A stretch of DNA of 64,000 nucleotides from Paenibacillus macerans. GTDB taxonomy: Bacteria > Bacillota > Bacilli > Paenibacillales > Paenibacillaceae. Shown in pieces: positions 9,242 to 18,341 of the stretch. The DNA lies in the NCBI RefSeq assembly GCF_023715465.1, contig NZ_JAMBOE010000010.1, positions 1-64,000 of the forward strand, in the 5' to 3' direction. The notes below the pieces were generated by a model that ran no database searches, had not been told where the DNA came from, and saw only the letters and a program-made list of their open reading frames with translations. A program made the translations under genes and the position numbers. The number at the start of each line of letters is the position of its first letter. Within the stretch, counting starts at the first letter, position 1.

Positions 9242-10609
9242 ATGCGCATGAAAAAAGGCTGGGCGTCCCTGCTGCTTGTATCCTGCCTGGCGATGGTGAT
9301 GACGGCATGCGGCGGCAGCGCAAACCAAGTCTCATCCGGCTCTCCCGCCGCTTCGTCCGAGTCTGAGTCCGGGTCCGCCGGTGGCGGCGGCGAATCGGCC
9401 AAGCCAATCAAGCTGGTGTTCTGGAATACATCCTATCCGACGATTGACGAGAACGACAAAACGAAGAAAAAAGAAGATTTCTATATTTACAAAGCGATCA
9501 AACGCTATGAAGAGGCGCATCCCGGGATCACGATCGAAATCCAGGATATCCCGGACGGCACAAACGCCATGACCAAGTTTCAGACGGCCGGGATCGCCCA
9601 AAACGGCCCTGATGTAACCAATCTTTGGTCGGGGAACTACACGCTTGACCTGAAGCAATATATCCAGCCGCTTAACGATTATCTGGATCAGGGGGTTATC
9701 GACTCCATGACCGGCTGGAACGCGGTGACGGAAAATTTCAACGACCAAGGTACGGTCTACGGCGTACCCGACGGCAGCGATGGCACGATCGGCATCCTGT
9801 ACAACAAAAAGCTGTTCGCCGCGGCCGGCGTTGATCCCGAGGCGAACCCGCCCCGGAACGCCCAGCAATTTATGGACATGCTCCAGAAAATCAAGGACAG
9901 CGGCGTGACCCCGATCGGGTCGGAGCCGGACGGCGACTTCGTGTATTTCCTCGATTACTGGCTGGCACAAACCGTGGGCATCTCCGGCATCAACGATATC
10001 GTGAACGGGAAAATGAATTTCAACAATCCCAAGCTGGAGGAGGTCATGAACGGATACCTGCAGCTCTACAAAAACGGATACGTCATGAACGATCAGCCGC
10101 AAACGCAATTTTACAATGGCAAGGTGGCGCTCATCTTCGGCGGCTACGGTTATTTGAACGAGGCGCGGGCGGCGCTCGGCGACAACCTCGGCATGATGAA
10201 GATTCCCGATTTCAGCGAATCGGCCGCCATTCGCGGTGGTGGGATCGGCGGAACCGGTGCGGCTTTCGTCGTCTCCAAATCGTCCAAGCATCCGGAAGAA
10301 GCGCTGAAGTTCATTCTGTTTTTGACCAGTGAAGAAGAACAAATCGCCAGATTCAAGGACGGATACGGCAAACTGCTCAATTACAAAAACACCGATTTGA
10401 GCACCGTATCGGACGACCCGTTTGTCGTGAAGCAGCAGGAGTGGGCAAGCGAACCCAGCACGATTTTCTGGCCTGACAATATTTATCCTTCGGAGTTGTC
10501 CGGCTACATCAGCTCCATGAATACGCTCGTGATCAAGCAGCAGCTTCCCGTCAGCGATTTCCTGACCAAACTGGATCAGAAACGGGACGAGCTGCTGGCG
10601 CAGAAGTAA
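9242..10609 (+). CDS. Sugar ABC transporter solute-binding lipoprotein (family 1)
   Basis: 455 residues. A lipoprotein signal peptide ends in the lipobox MTACGG, followed by a Ser/Gly-rich linker and a family-1 extracellular binding fold with the typical KFQTAGIAQNGPDV and ILYNKKLFAAAGVDP segments. It should capture an oligosaccharide outside the membrane and deliver it to the two permeases that follow. GGAGG precedes ATG 9242. No ATPase is encoded nearby, as is usual for CUT1 systems of this group that share MsmX-like ATPases. Confidence 0.9.
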   Translation: MRMKKGWASLLLVSCLAMVMTACGGSANQVSSGSPAASSESESGSAGGGGESAKPIKLVFWNTSYPTIDENDKTKKKEDFYIYKAIKRYEEAHPGITIEIQDIPDGTNAMTKFQTAGIAQNGPDVTNLWSGNYTLDLKQYIQPLNDYLDQGVIDSMTGWNAVTENFNDQGTVYGVPDGSDGTIGILYNKKLFAAAGVDPEANPPRNAQQFMDMLQKIKDSGVTPIGSEPDGDFVYFLDYWLAQTVGISGINDIVNGKMNFNNPKLEEVMNGYLQLYKNGYVMNDQPQTQFYNGKVALIFGGYGYLNEARAALGDNLGMMKIPDFSESAAIRGGGIGGTGAAFVVSKSSKHPEEALKFILFLTSEEEQIARFKDGYGKLLNYKNTDLSTVSDDPFVVKQQEWASEPSTIFWPDNIYPSELSGYISSMNTLVIKQQLPVSDFLTKLDQKRDELLAQK

Positions 10610-10616
10610 TTCCGCT

Positions 10617-11489
10617 ATGCATTACCGTACGAAAGAAGCTTTATCCGGCTACTTGTCGCTTTTGCCCGCCTTTTTGGCTTTGGGCGCCATCGTGTTCTAC
10701 CCGATGCTGAGCACGCTGTATCACAGCTTTACCAAATGGGACGGAGCGGTCTCGCATGGGGTCGGCCTAAAAAATTATGCGTTGATTTTTAGCAACGGCG
10801 AGCTATGGACCCTGCTGCGGAACAACCTCATTCTGCTGCTGTCGATTCCGGGCATCCTGCTGCTGTCGCTGATCGTCTCCGTATTATTGTTTGAAGAGGT
10901 CCGGGGCTGGCGATTTTTCCGGTTGCTGTATTATCTGCCGACTCTGCTGTCCGCGGTCGTGGTCGGCCTATTGATGAAGATGATGTTCAGCCCGTCCGGC
11001 GTCGTAAATCAGTTTCTGCATGGGCTGGGCCTTTCCGACGGGAAAATGGATTGGCTCGGCCACGTTCCGACGGCGTTTATGGTGCTTGTTTTCTGCTTTT
11101 ACTGGCAAACGCTGGGGCAGGGTGCGCTTATCTTTTTATCAGGGCTGTCCTCTATCTCCACGGAAATTTTTGAAGCTTCCAGCATCGACGGTGCCGGCTG
11201 GTGGCAGCGGCTGTTCCGCATCACCATTCCGTCCCTGGTGCCCACGATCGTGTATTTCACGGTAACGAACGCGATTTATTGCTTCATCGGGTTGTTTTCG
11301 CTGGTCTACGCGGTCACGCAGGGCGGACCCGGGCTGGAAACGACGCCGATCGATTACATGATTTATATCAAAGCCTTTCAATCGCCCGGCCAGCTCGGTT
11401 ATTCCAGCGCCCTGTCGATCGTCTTGTTCGTGATCGTACTATTGATCTCCTGGCTGCAATTAACGCTGGCAGAGCGATTTCAGGAATAA
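10617..11489 (+). CDS. Sugar ABC transporter permease 1 (UgpA/MalF type)
   Basis: 290 residues with six predicted transmembrane helices and the EAA-like ATPase-coupling loop EIFEASSIDGAGWWQRLFRITIPSL. It begins seven bases after the binding-protein stop and is part of the same operon. Forms the membrane channel with the next gene. Confidence 0.9.
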   Translation: MHYRTKEALSGYLSLLPAFLALGAIVFYPMLSTLYHSFTKWDGAVSHGVGLKNYALIFSNGELWTLLRNNLILLLSIPGILLLSLIVSVLLFEEVRGWRFFRLLYYLPTLLSAVVVGLLMKMMFSPSGVVNQFLHGLGLSDGKMDWLGHVPTAFMVLVFCFYWQTLGQGALIFLSGLSSISTEIFEASSIDGAGWWQRLFRITIPSLVPTIVYFTVTNAIYCFIGLFSLVYAVTQGGPGLETTPIDYMIYIKAFQSPGQLGYSSALSIVLFVIVLLISWLQLTLAERFQE

Positions 11490-11506
11490 GGAGCGTGTCT
11501 ACTGCT

Positions 11507-12337
11507 ATGGCTAACCGCAGATCGCTGACGGCCAATATTGTGATCTATACGGTGCTCATCGCGATCGCTGTGATCGACTTTTATCCGATTGTATACATGG
11601 GCATGAACAGTTCCCGCACGGCCGTCGATTTTTTCAGAAACCCCGGCGGATTTCCCGCCCCCTGGAATTTTGATAATTTTAAGGCTTTGTATTTCCGGTT
11701 CGATGTGTTCCGCTTGTTCGGCAATACGCTGCTGGCCGTCACCGCTTCGTTTCTGTTGACGCTGGCTTTGTCGGTCCCGGCCGCGTTCGCATTCGCCAAA
11801 ATTTCGTTTCGTTACCGCTCCGCGCTGTACCTGCTGGTCATCGCCACGATGACGATTCCGGGCATCACCTTCGTGGTGCCCAATTTTCTGCTGATGTCCC
11901 GTTTGGGGCTGGTGGATCGCCTGGAATCGGTCATCCTGATGTGGGCCGTCACCTCGGTGCCGTCCAACATTTTTTTGCTCGTCTCGCTGATGCGCGGCAT
12001 CCCAAATGAAATTCTCGAGGCGGCCAAAATGGACGGCAGCTCTTACCTGCGGACCCTGCTGCGGGTCGTGATCCCTTTGTCGGTTCCGGGCATCGTCACG
12101 CTGGGCATCTTTAATGTGACCGGGTGGTGGAACGATTTGTTTACTCCGCTGATTTTCCTGCAATCCGATGAGCTGAAGACCATGACCGTGGCGGTCGCCA
12201 CGATTCTCAAGCGGTTCGATACGGATTATCCGCTGCTGCTCGCCGGACTGTTCATGACCTCGATCCCGCCGGCCGTGATCTATATTTTTTTGCAAGGTTA
12301 TATTCGCAAGGGCTTGGTGATTGGTTCGGTAAAATAA
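11507..12337 (+). CDS. Sugar ABC transporter permease 2 (UgpE/MalG type)
   Basis: 276 residues, six transmembrane helices, coupling loop EILEAAKMDGSSYLRTLLRVVIPLS and the typical C-terminus YIRKGLVIGSVK. I place the start at ATG 11507. AAGGAG at 11488-11493 is rather far (13 bases), while GTG 11495 is too close, so the exact start is uncertain. The long open frame beginning at 11201 is not all coding, because its first third lies inside the preceding permease. Confidence 0.88.
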   Translation: MANRRSLTANIVIYTVLIAIAVIDFYPIVYMGMNSSRTAVDFFRNPGGFPAPWNFDNFKALYFRFDVFRLFGNTLLAVTASFLLTLALSVPAAFAFAKISFRYRSALYLLVIATMTIPGITFVVPNFLLMSRLGLVDRLESVILMWAVTSVPSNIFLLVSLMRGIPNEILEAAKMDGSSYLRTLLRVVIPLSVPGIVTLGIFNVTGWWNDLFTPLIFLQSDELKTMTVAVATILKRFDTDYPLLLAGLFMTSIPPAVIYIFLQGYIRKGLVIGSVK

Positions 12338-12368
12338 CAAATTAATGCAACGCAAGGAGGCAAGGGCA

Positions 12369-13736
12369 ATGACACATTCCCCAGTGCAGCTGGCCATTGT
12401 GGGCGGGAACCGGGGCGGAAGCTTCAAGCGGACGCTCTCCGGTCTGGAAGGTCTGATCCGGCTGGCCGCCATCTGCGACATCCGCGAGGAAGTGCTGCGG
12501 CAGTGGAAAGCCGACTTTCCGCAGATTAAAACCTACGATGATTACACAAGGATGCTGGAGGATCCGGAGATTGACGCGGTTTTTATCGCCAGCCCGATGC
12601 TGCTGCACTCCCGGCAAGCGATTGAGGCTTTGCGTGCGGGCAAGCATGTGCTCAGCGAAGTGATCGCGGCGCATACGCTGGAAGACGCCTGGGAGCTGGT
12701 CGAAACGGTGGAGCAGACCGGGCTCGTCTATATGATGGCGGAAAATTATTGCTTCGAACGCAACAATCTTGCTATAAAATATATGGTAGAACAAGGAATG
12801 TTCGGCGAATTGACGTATTTGGAGGGAGGATACATCCACGATCTCCGGCATACCCTCCATAACGCAAGCGGCGCGTTGACTTGGCGGGGGGAATTGCACC
12901 GCGACTATGACGGGATGAATTATCCGACGCATTCGATCGGCCCCATTGCGCAATGGCTGGGATTAAACGGCGAGGGCGGCGACCGTCTGGAAAGCATGTC
13001 CACCTTCGTATCCAACCCCCGGGCTGCGCGCGGCTATTTTCTGGAGAGATTCGGCAGTGCTCATCCGGCAGCGCAGGAGGGATATTGGAAACAGGGTGAC
13101 ACCGCGATCACAAATATTGTGACCCGTAAAGGCGTCCTGATTACTTTGCGCGTGGATTGGACCTCCGCGCGTCCGCACAACATGCGCCAGTACGCTTTGC
13201 AGGGAACGGCTGGAGCCTTTCAGTCCAAACGCCATGACCGGGAAGAGGATTTAATCTGGCTTAAGGAGCGTTCGCCGGGAGGAGAACAGGCAGGTGATGT
13301 GCCGAATGGTGCGCCAGACGGTGTGCAGAACGGTAAGCTGAGCGGTGCACAAGACAGTGCACCAGACGGTGTGCCAGGCGGTGTACCAGACAGTGCGCCA
13401 GACGGTATGCTGAACAGTGCGCCAGGTGGTGTACAGAACAGTGTGCCGGACGGTGCACCGGATGTTATGCCGGAATACCGCTGGGAGCCGTTTAGCCGTT
13501 ATCAGCCCGAATGGGACCACCCGCTCTGGAAGCGCTGGGAACGGCAGGCGCAATCGTCCGGCCATGGGGGCGGGGATTTTCTCGTGCTGGAGGAGTTTGC
13601 TTCGGCTATCCATGAACGCAGGAAACCGCTGATCGATGTGTACGACGCCGCCGTCTGGAGCAGCATTTTTCCCTTGTCAATGGAGTCGCGGGCCAAAAAC
13701 GGCCAGCCGGTGGCGTTTCCGAATTTCCGCAAATAG
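12369..13736 (+). CDS. Gfo/Idh/MocA-family oxidoreductase with low-complexity insert
   Basis: 455 residues. The N-terminal Rossmann fold starts LAIVGGNRGGSF and the C-terminal alpha/beta domain is of GFO_IDH_MocA type. The usual catalytic EKP motif after GKHVL is replaced by EVI (residues 97-99), so the conserved Lys is absent; activity may be altered. Residues 311-365 are an insert of about 14 tetrapeptides of pattern (G/S)-(V/A)-(P/Q)-(D/N/G), coded by a 12-bp minisatellite at 13299-13463. AAGGAGG sets the ATG at 12369. As last of the transporter genes it probably acts on the imported sugar or a derivative. Confidence 0.8.
   Translation: MTHSPVQLAIVGGNRGGSFKRTLSGLEGLIRLAAICDIREEVLRQWKADFPQIKTYDDYTRMLEDPEIDAVFIASPMLLHSRQAIEALRAGKHVLSEVIAAHTLEDAWELVETVEQTGLVYMMAENYCFERNNLAIKYMVEQGMFGELTYLEGGYIHDLRHTLHNASGALTWRGELHRDYDGMNYPTHSIGPIAQWLGLNGEGGDRLESMSTFVSNPRAARGYFLERFGSAHPAAQEGYWKQGDTAITNIVTRKGVLITLRVDWTSARPHNMRQYALQGTAGAFQSKRHDREEDLIWLKERSPGGEQAGDVPNGAPDGVQNGKLSGAQDSAPDGVPGGVPDSAPDGMLNSAPGGVQNSVPDGAPDVMPEYRWEPFSRYQPEWDHPLWKRWERQAQSSGHGGGDFLVLEEFASAIHERRKPLIDVYDAAVWSSIFPLSMESRAKNGQPVAFPNFRK
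13299..13463 (+). repeat. 12-bp coding minisatellite in the oxidoreductase gene
   Basis: About 13.75 imperfect units of 12 bp, consensus near GGTGTGCCAGAC, in frame. Each unit encodes Gly/Ser-Val/Ala-Pro-Asp. Length changes by whole units keep the frame. Confidence 0.85.
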
Positions 13737-13756
13737 AACGAAAGGGGGAAGCCCTG

Positions 13757-15169
13757 ATGAAACCAACGGAAGAAAGGCTGCTGCCGCAGTTGGTCATGCG
13801 CAGAAGTGATTTGTCCGATCTGCCGGACCTGACGGATATAACGGATATAACGGACATGTCCGACGGCCTGTTGCCTTCCGGATTCCACTTGAGAGGTTAC
13901 GAGCCCGGTGACAACGCGGCTTGGGAGTCGCTCATCCGCCGGGCCTTCGGCTGGGAAAGAAGCTTTCAGCGGGAGATTGCCGGACAGGATTGCTTTAAGC
14001 CCGAGCGGGTGCTGTTTATTTGCGACGGGTCCGCGCCGGTCGCTACCGCCTGTGCCTGGTACGAGCCCGAGTGGGGAGCGGACAGCGGTTACCTGCACAT
14101 GGTTGCCGTGGACCCCGGTTATGCCGGGATGGGGCTGGGATATGCGGCGAGCCTGGCGGCGCTGCGGCAGATGAACGCGGACGGACGGCGGCAGGCGGTC
14201 CTGGAAACGGACGATTTCCGCCTGCCGGCGATCGTCACTTATTTTAAGCTGGGCTTCCTGCCGGAAGTCCGGGAGGAAGCGTTGAAGCAAAGATGGAAAC
14301 AAGTTTGTCAAACCTTGAAATATCCGTTTGTGCAGGCCGAAACGCGCCCGGGAAATCCGGCGATTCCGAATGAAGACGCCTTGGTGATTCATCCTCGCAG
14401 TCGTGTTTACGGCGTCATTGACGGCGTATCCGCCATCGACGCCTATCGCAGCGAATCGGAGCAAAGCGGCGGTTACATCGCCTCCAGGCTGCTCGCATCG
14501 GAGCTGCTTGCCGCCGATCCGCGTGCGGATCTCAGAGAAACGGTGCTGCGGGCCAATCTCCTGCTGCTTGAGCGGATGCGGGAGGCCGGGGTTGAGACTG
14601 CAAACGCCGCGGCTAGATGGGGAGCCGTCTTTGCCGTGGTGAAGGTCCATAGCACCTATTTTGAATTTGTGCAAAGCGGCGACTGTATGCTTCTCGTCCG
14701 CTACCGGGATGGAAGCGTCCGCACCGTCACCCGGAATCAAGTCGCCGGCTTGGACCTGGAGACTTTACACGCAAAGCGGGAGCTTGAGGAAGCGGGGACC
14801 TGGACCAAGGCGGAGATCAGCCAAATGCTGCGTCCGCATGCCGAGCGCAACCGCCAAAAAGCCAACACCCTGGAAGGGTATTCGGTCATGAACGGTGATC
14901 CCGCGCTGGAGTCTTTTATGGAATCCGGTCGTATTTCGCTGGCAGGGGTCCTGAAAATTTACCTGATGTCCGACGGCATGTATCATTTCATCGAGAACTC
15001 CCCGGACCCGGAGAAATGGCGGAAATGGGCCGATCGGTTGGATGAGCTGGGCATCGGACCATACATGGACGATCTCTGCGCTCAGGAAGCGCTGGACTCC
15101 TCCTGCGAGCGGCACCCCCGCCATAAAGTGTCGGACGACAAGTCGGCGGTTATTTTGGAAATCGTCTAA
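13757..15169 (+). CDS. GNAT acetyltransferase fused to a PP2C-like phosphatase domain
   Basis: 470 residues with two domains. Residues ~45-180 are a GNAT fold: MVAVDPGYAGMGLGYAASLAALRQM is the acetyl-CoA binding motif, then YFKLGFLPE. Residues ~200-470 resemble a PP2C Ser/Thr phosphatase: NEDALVIH, VIDGVSAID (metal Asp-Gly), SGDCMLLVR, LMSDGMYHF and the final SDDKSAVILEI correspond to PP2C motifs 1, 2, 6/7, 8 and 11. The N-terminus carries a small SDL/TDI repeat. AAAGGGGG precedes the ATG. It sits 20 bases after the oxidoreductase and is probably co-transcribed. The combination is unusual and its substrates are unknown. Confidence 0.7.
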   Translation: MKPTEERLLPQLVMRRSDLSDLPDLTDITDITDMSDGLLPSGFHLRGYEPGDNAAWESLIRRAFGWERSFQREIAGQDCFKPERVLFICDGSAPVATACAWYEPEWGADSGYLHMVAVDPGYAGMGLGYAASLAALRQMNADGRRQAVLETDDFRLPAIVTYFKLGFLPEVREEALKQRWKQVCQTLKYPFVQAETRPGNPAIPNEDALVIHPRSRVYGVIDGVSAIDAYRSESEQSGGYIASRLLASELLAADPRADLRETVLRANLLLLERMREAGVETANAAARWGAVFAVVKVHSTYFEFVQSGDCMLLVRYRDGSVRTVTRNQVAGLDLETLHAKRELEEAGTWTKAEISQMLRPHAERNRQKANTLEGYSVMNGDPALESFMESGRISLAGVLKIYLMSDGMYHFIENSPDPEKWRKWADRLDELGIGPYMDDLCAQEALDSSCERHPRHKVSDDKSAVILEIV

Positions 15170-15184
15170 GCAGCCCGCCACAAT

Positions 15185-15230
15185 AAAAAGAGGGCACCAA
15201 CGCTTTCATAAGCTTGGAGTCCTCTTTTTT
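15185..15230. terminator. Bidirectional terminator between convergent genes
   Basis: AAAAAGAGG pairs with CCTCTTTTTT across a loop with an inner CCAA/TTGG stem. It lies between the GNAT-PP2C gene (+) and the CAP/SLH gene (-) and serves both. Confidence 0.8.
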
Positions 15231-15238
15231 GATCTCAG

Positions 15239-17329
15239 TTACTCACTGTAATGGTTGTCGACGAATGTGTTATACTGCACCGATATAAAATAGGTGATTT
15301 CAGGCGCATATAAATACAGATTCAACGCTTCCGGCGCATAGGGGCCGGCCTCGACATGAAACTTGCCTTCACTGTCAAAGGTGACATTCACATCTTCAAT
15401 ATGCATGGATTTGATATCTCTTTTCTCCTGAACCTTCAGCATCATACTTTGCCCGGCAAATTCCTTGAATTTCCCTTCTAAAACCAGCTTGCGGTCTTCG
15501 CGATACTCCGTGAACAAGCTCCGGTCTTCCAGTTCGGCAGGCTTCACGTACAATTTTCTCAGCGGCAGCTTGGGCAGAGAATCCGCAGGCGTCTCAAACA
15601 TCGGACGGCCGCGAAGCTCGCCCAGCGTTTGCCGTAAATGCTGCAGAATTTGCAGGGCTTCGCCCCGCGTCAGCTGTTTAGAGCTTTCAAAGCCCGATAT
15701 GGACAATTCCGTAACGCCTTGCATGTAGTCTTTGGCCAAAACATACGTGATCGCGTTGGAACCTTTCGCGTTTACGCCATCCGCCGCCGCGATGATCTCC
15801 GCAACCTGCTTGCGGGTCACCGGATTGCTGCGGGTAGCCGCGTTCGCGATGCCAGCGAGCGGGTAATTGCGGCTTTTCGCGATCGCGTAGGCGCCATCGG
15901 CCCAATGGGTGGCTTTGGCCGGCTGGTACGCGTCAATATTCACGCTGTACGTTTTAAGCAGCATCGTCCAAAATTCCGCTTCACTGACCGTCTCATCGGG
16001 ATGAAGCAGCCCGTCTTTCGCCGGGGAAATTACGCCGCCCTTTAGCCCCCATTCCAGGCTGGCCTGCAAAGGGTGGCCGGAGATGTCGGAAGGTAAATTT
16101 GCCGCGGCTCCGCTGTACGTTTTGGTCTTCCATTTCGGATAAACTTTTACGCTGATCTCTGTGGTTGTTCCATCCAAGGTTGCTTTTACCGTATAATCGC
16201 CGGCTTTTAGCCCGGTCAAGACGCCATCCGCGGAAATTTGCAGCCCCTTGGGATTGCTGCTCACGAAAGTGATACCACTCTCTGCCGCCTCCGATCTCCC
16301 GTCACTTAATTTACCTTGGAAGCTTAAGCGGTGCGGACCGCCTTCATTCAGCGTGATTACGCCGAGCACCGGCTTGAGAGCGATCAAGGAAGGCCCTTTT
16401 CCGGTCGTAAAAGACCAGGTTTGGGTTTGATTCCCCGAGGATGCCTCGGTCCGGTAGTTCAAAGTTACCGTATATGTATGATTCCCTTTTAAAACCTTCT
16501 TGGGGAACAAAAACAAAGTTCTCGCGTGCAGTTCTTCAAAATAAGCAACTTCTTCTCCATCCTCATCCTTGATCTTGGCTTCGTAAGAAGTCATCTGCGT
16601 TTCCGTGGTCGCGGATATGATGTAACCCGAGTACTCCACGCCAAACTGATCGAGCGGGTTCGGAATTTCCTTACCATAGAATCCCACCGGCACTCCGGTC
16701 TGCCCGTCATAAGGGTAACCGGCTATGCCGCCGGTAATCGCGGAAGCAAATTCCGTTCCCGTTACCCCCATGTCAACCACGGCCGTCCCGTCCACCAAAC
16801 CGATGCCGATTTCACTAAATTGCGGACTTAAAATAATATCCCGATGGTAAGCCGTATCGAGCCAGGCCTGGACCGCGGAGGTACTGCTGTTTTGCTTAAA
16901 ATGCATGACCTCGCCAAAAGCAATGTTCTTAGGATCCCACCCTGCGGCCCGAAATCTTTCTATCACGGAGGTTCCGGTAAACCCCTCGTTCCCTTCCTTC
17001 TCCCAGTGAGCGTCTGCGCCGGGATGATCCTCCTTATTCGCATTATAGTATTTGGCGTGGGCTTCCGCCGCTTGAGTAATTACCCGATTGAGCGTTAACG
17101 GCTGAACCCCTATCTTGGCGCGCACTTCATTGAGAAAATCCACAGCTTCCAATTGGTCCCTCGTATATCCCGATTCCCCGCTATCCGCCGCATACGCGTG
17201 CGGCGCCGCGCCAAAAGCTCCTCCCCCAAACCATCCCGTCAGCAATAACAAAAGAGCCCCCGCGCCCGCGATCACACTCCTCCCGCGTTTACGAGCGGCA
17301 AAAGGGCCCTTCCTGTTGTCCAATCTCAT
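15239..17329 (-). CDS. Secreted CAP (SCP/PR1) domain protein with Ig-like and SLH regions
   Basis: 696 residues. A signal peptide with twin basic clusters is followed by a CAP domain (~55-190: FLNEVRAKIGVQPLTLNR, AEAHAKYYN, and metal-site His/Glu around NIAFGEVMHFK and TAYHRDIIL). Next comes a beta-rich region, a BIG2-like domain (~320-395: SSNPKGLQISADGVLTGLKAGDYTVKA), then about three degenerate SLH-type repeats (~410-590), and a C-terminal region of unknown fold. SLH repeats usually anchor proteins to pyruvylated wall polymers, so a wall-attached location is likely. AGGTT-type ribosome site precedes the ATG. The substrate of bacterial CAP domains is generally unknown. Confidence 0.8.
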   Translation of the reverse strand: MRLDNRKGPFAARKRGRSVIAGAGALLLLLTGWFGGGAFGAAPHAYAADSGESGYTRDQLEAVDFLNEVRAKIGVQPLTLNRVITQAAEAHAKYYNANKEDHPGADAHWEKEGNEGFTGTSVIERFRAAGWDPKNIAFGEVMHFKQNSSTSAVQAWLDTAYHRDIILSPQFSEIGIGLVDGTAVVDMGVTGTEFASAITGGIAGYPYDGQTGVPVGFYGKEIPNPLDQFGVEYSGYIISATTETQMTSYEAKIKDEDGEEVAYFEELHARTLFLFPKKVLKGNHTYTVTLNYRTEASSGNQTQTWSFTTGKGPSLIALKPVLGVITLNEGGPHRLSFQGKLSDGRSEAAESGITFVSSNPKGLQISADGVLTGLKAGDYTVKATLDGTTTEISVKVYPKWKTKTYSGAAANLPSDISGHPLQASLEWGLKGGVISPAKDGLLHPDETVSEAEFWTMLLKTYSVNIDAYQPAKATHWADGAYAIAKSRNYPLAGIANAATRSNPVTRKQVAEIIAAADGVNAKGSNAITYVLAKDYMQGVTELSISGFESSKQLTRGEALQILQHLRQTLGELRGRPMFETPADSLPKLPLRKLYVKPAELEDRSLFTEYREDRKLVLEGKFKEFAGQSMMLKVQEKRDIKSMHIEDVNVTFDSEGKFHVEAGPYAPEALNLYLYAPEITYFISVQYNTFVDNHYSE

Positions 17330-17750
17330 GCCATAACCTCCTTTTTGTCAGGAATTGAATTCGACAAAGTTCGGCGCTTTCCTGCAAAAAGCAACGTTAT
17401 CCTAATACTGTCTCAAGACAAAGAATTCGTATCCTCTTACTATTTCACTTTCGAAAGCTCTACCACACTTGGTAATCATTGTATTGATAAAATTCATCAA
17501 ACTGATAAATAACAACATTCCCGCAGGGCACCTTTTGGGACACTCCTTGGCTGTGTTTCAGTTAGTAGGAACGGTGCTAACACACGGCTGGCGCCTTAAT
17601 ATAAAGTAAATTTATATTGACCCTCTAGGGTATCAAAGATAACCTTTTTTTCATTTATCCATTTTGGTGTTTCAAAATCAAAAATTTCAAAACCAAATTA
17701 GTTACCTGAATTTACGAGAAAAACCATCTGCTACATGAAAGTTCCTTCTA
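17330..17750. other. Intergenic gap with no clear gene
   Basis: Low-GC sequence with stops in all frames. A TTGACC..17..TAACCT promoter-like pair on the plus strand (about 17615-17645) spans an ACCCT-CT-AGGGT dyad, but no gene lies downstream on that strand. The minus-strand promoter of the CAP/SLH gene must lie at the left end. Confidence 0.4.
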
Positions 17751-17751
17751 T

Positions 17752-17789
17752 AAAAAAACAACCGCCGGCTCCTCAGGCCTGGCGGCTGT
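17752..17789 (-). terminator. Terminator of the ArsR-SRPBCC operon
   Basis: On the minus strand a CAGCCGCC..GGCGGTTG stem with inner GGCC/GGCC pairing runs into TTTTTTTA, directly after the SRPBCC stop codon. Confidence 0.8.
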
Positions 17790-17800
17790 CCCCTTGCTTC

Positions 17801-18316
17801 TTATTTCACTTCGTTCAAGCGCTCTTCCAAACGGTCCCAGGTTTCGGTGATGCCTTGCAGCATCCCCATGTCGATGACGGTCTTGAGGGCTTCTGCCGAT
17901 ACGTATTCGCTGCGGCTGACCAGTTTCGTCTGGCCGCCAAGATCGATGAATTCCATAGCAATCACGGTCGCCGGCATCTCCTCGTTCACATTGCCTTCGG
18001 CATCCGAGAAGTAATCGGTGTAGACGAAACTATCCGGCTCGTCAATTTCCTTGTATACGCCTTTGCCCCAGGATTCCATGCCGTAGAAATCGCCTTGATT
18101 CCGATCCATACACTTCATGCAGTAATGCCAAACGCCGCCCGGCCGGAAATCGATGTTACAGACCGTAACCTCCCAGCCTCTCGGCCCCCACCAGTGCTTC
18201 AAATGCTCCGCCTCTTTAAACATCTCGAACACCAGCTCGCGCGGCGCGTTGAAGACGCGCTCCAGCACCAATACCTTATCATTCTCTACTCTCGAAACCA
18301 TTGCCTGATTTGCCAT
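17801..18316 (-). CDS. SRPBCC/AHSA1-family protein
   Basis: 171 residues of the activator-of-Hsp90-like START superfamily: RVFNAPRELVFEMFKEAEHLKHWWGPRGW at the N-terminus, central DFYGMESWGKGVYKEID, and the C-terminal helix GMLQGITETWDRLEERLNEV. These small ligand-binding proteins are very often paired with an ArsR repressor, as here (25-base gap). The ligand is unknown. AGGAGG precedes the ATG. Confidence 0.85.
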   Translation of the reverse strand: MANQAMVSRVENDKVLVLERVFNAPRELVFEMFKEAEHLKHWWGPRGWEVTVCNIDFRPGGVWHYCMKCMDRNQGDFYGMESWGKGVYKEIDEPDSFVYTDYFSDAEGNVNEEMPATVIAMEFIDLGGQTKLVSRSEYVSAEALKTVIDMGMLQGITETWDRLEERLNEVK

Positions 18317-18341
18317 TGTAACATCCTCCTAAATTGATTTT

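Noticed and set aside
13299-13463. Repeat array considered as a CRISPR-like array
   Set aside because: Units are contiguous 12-mers in frame within a gene, with no spacers and no cas genes.
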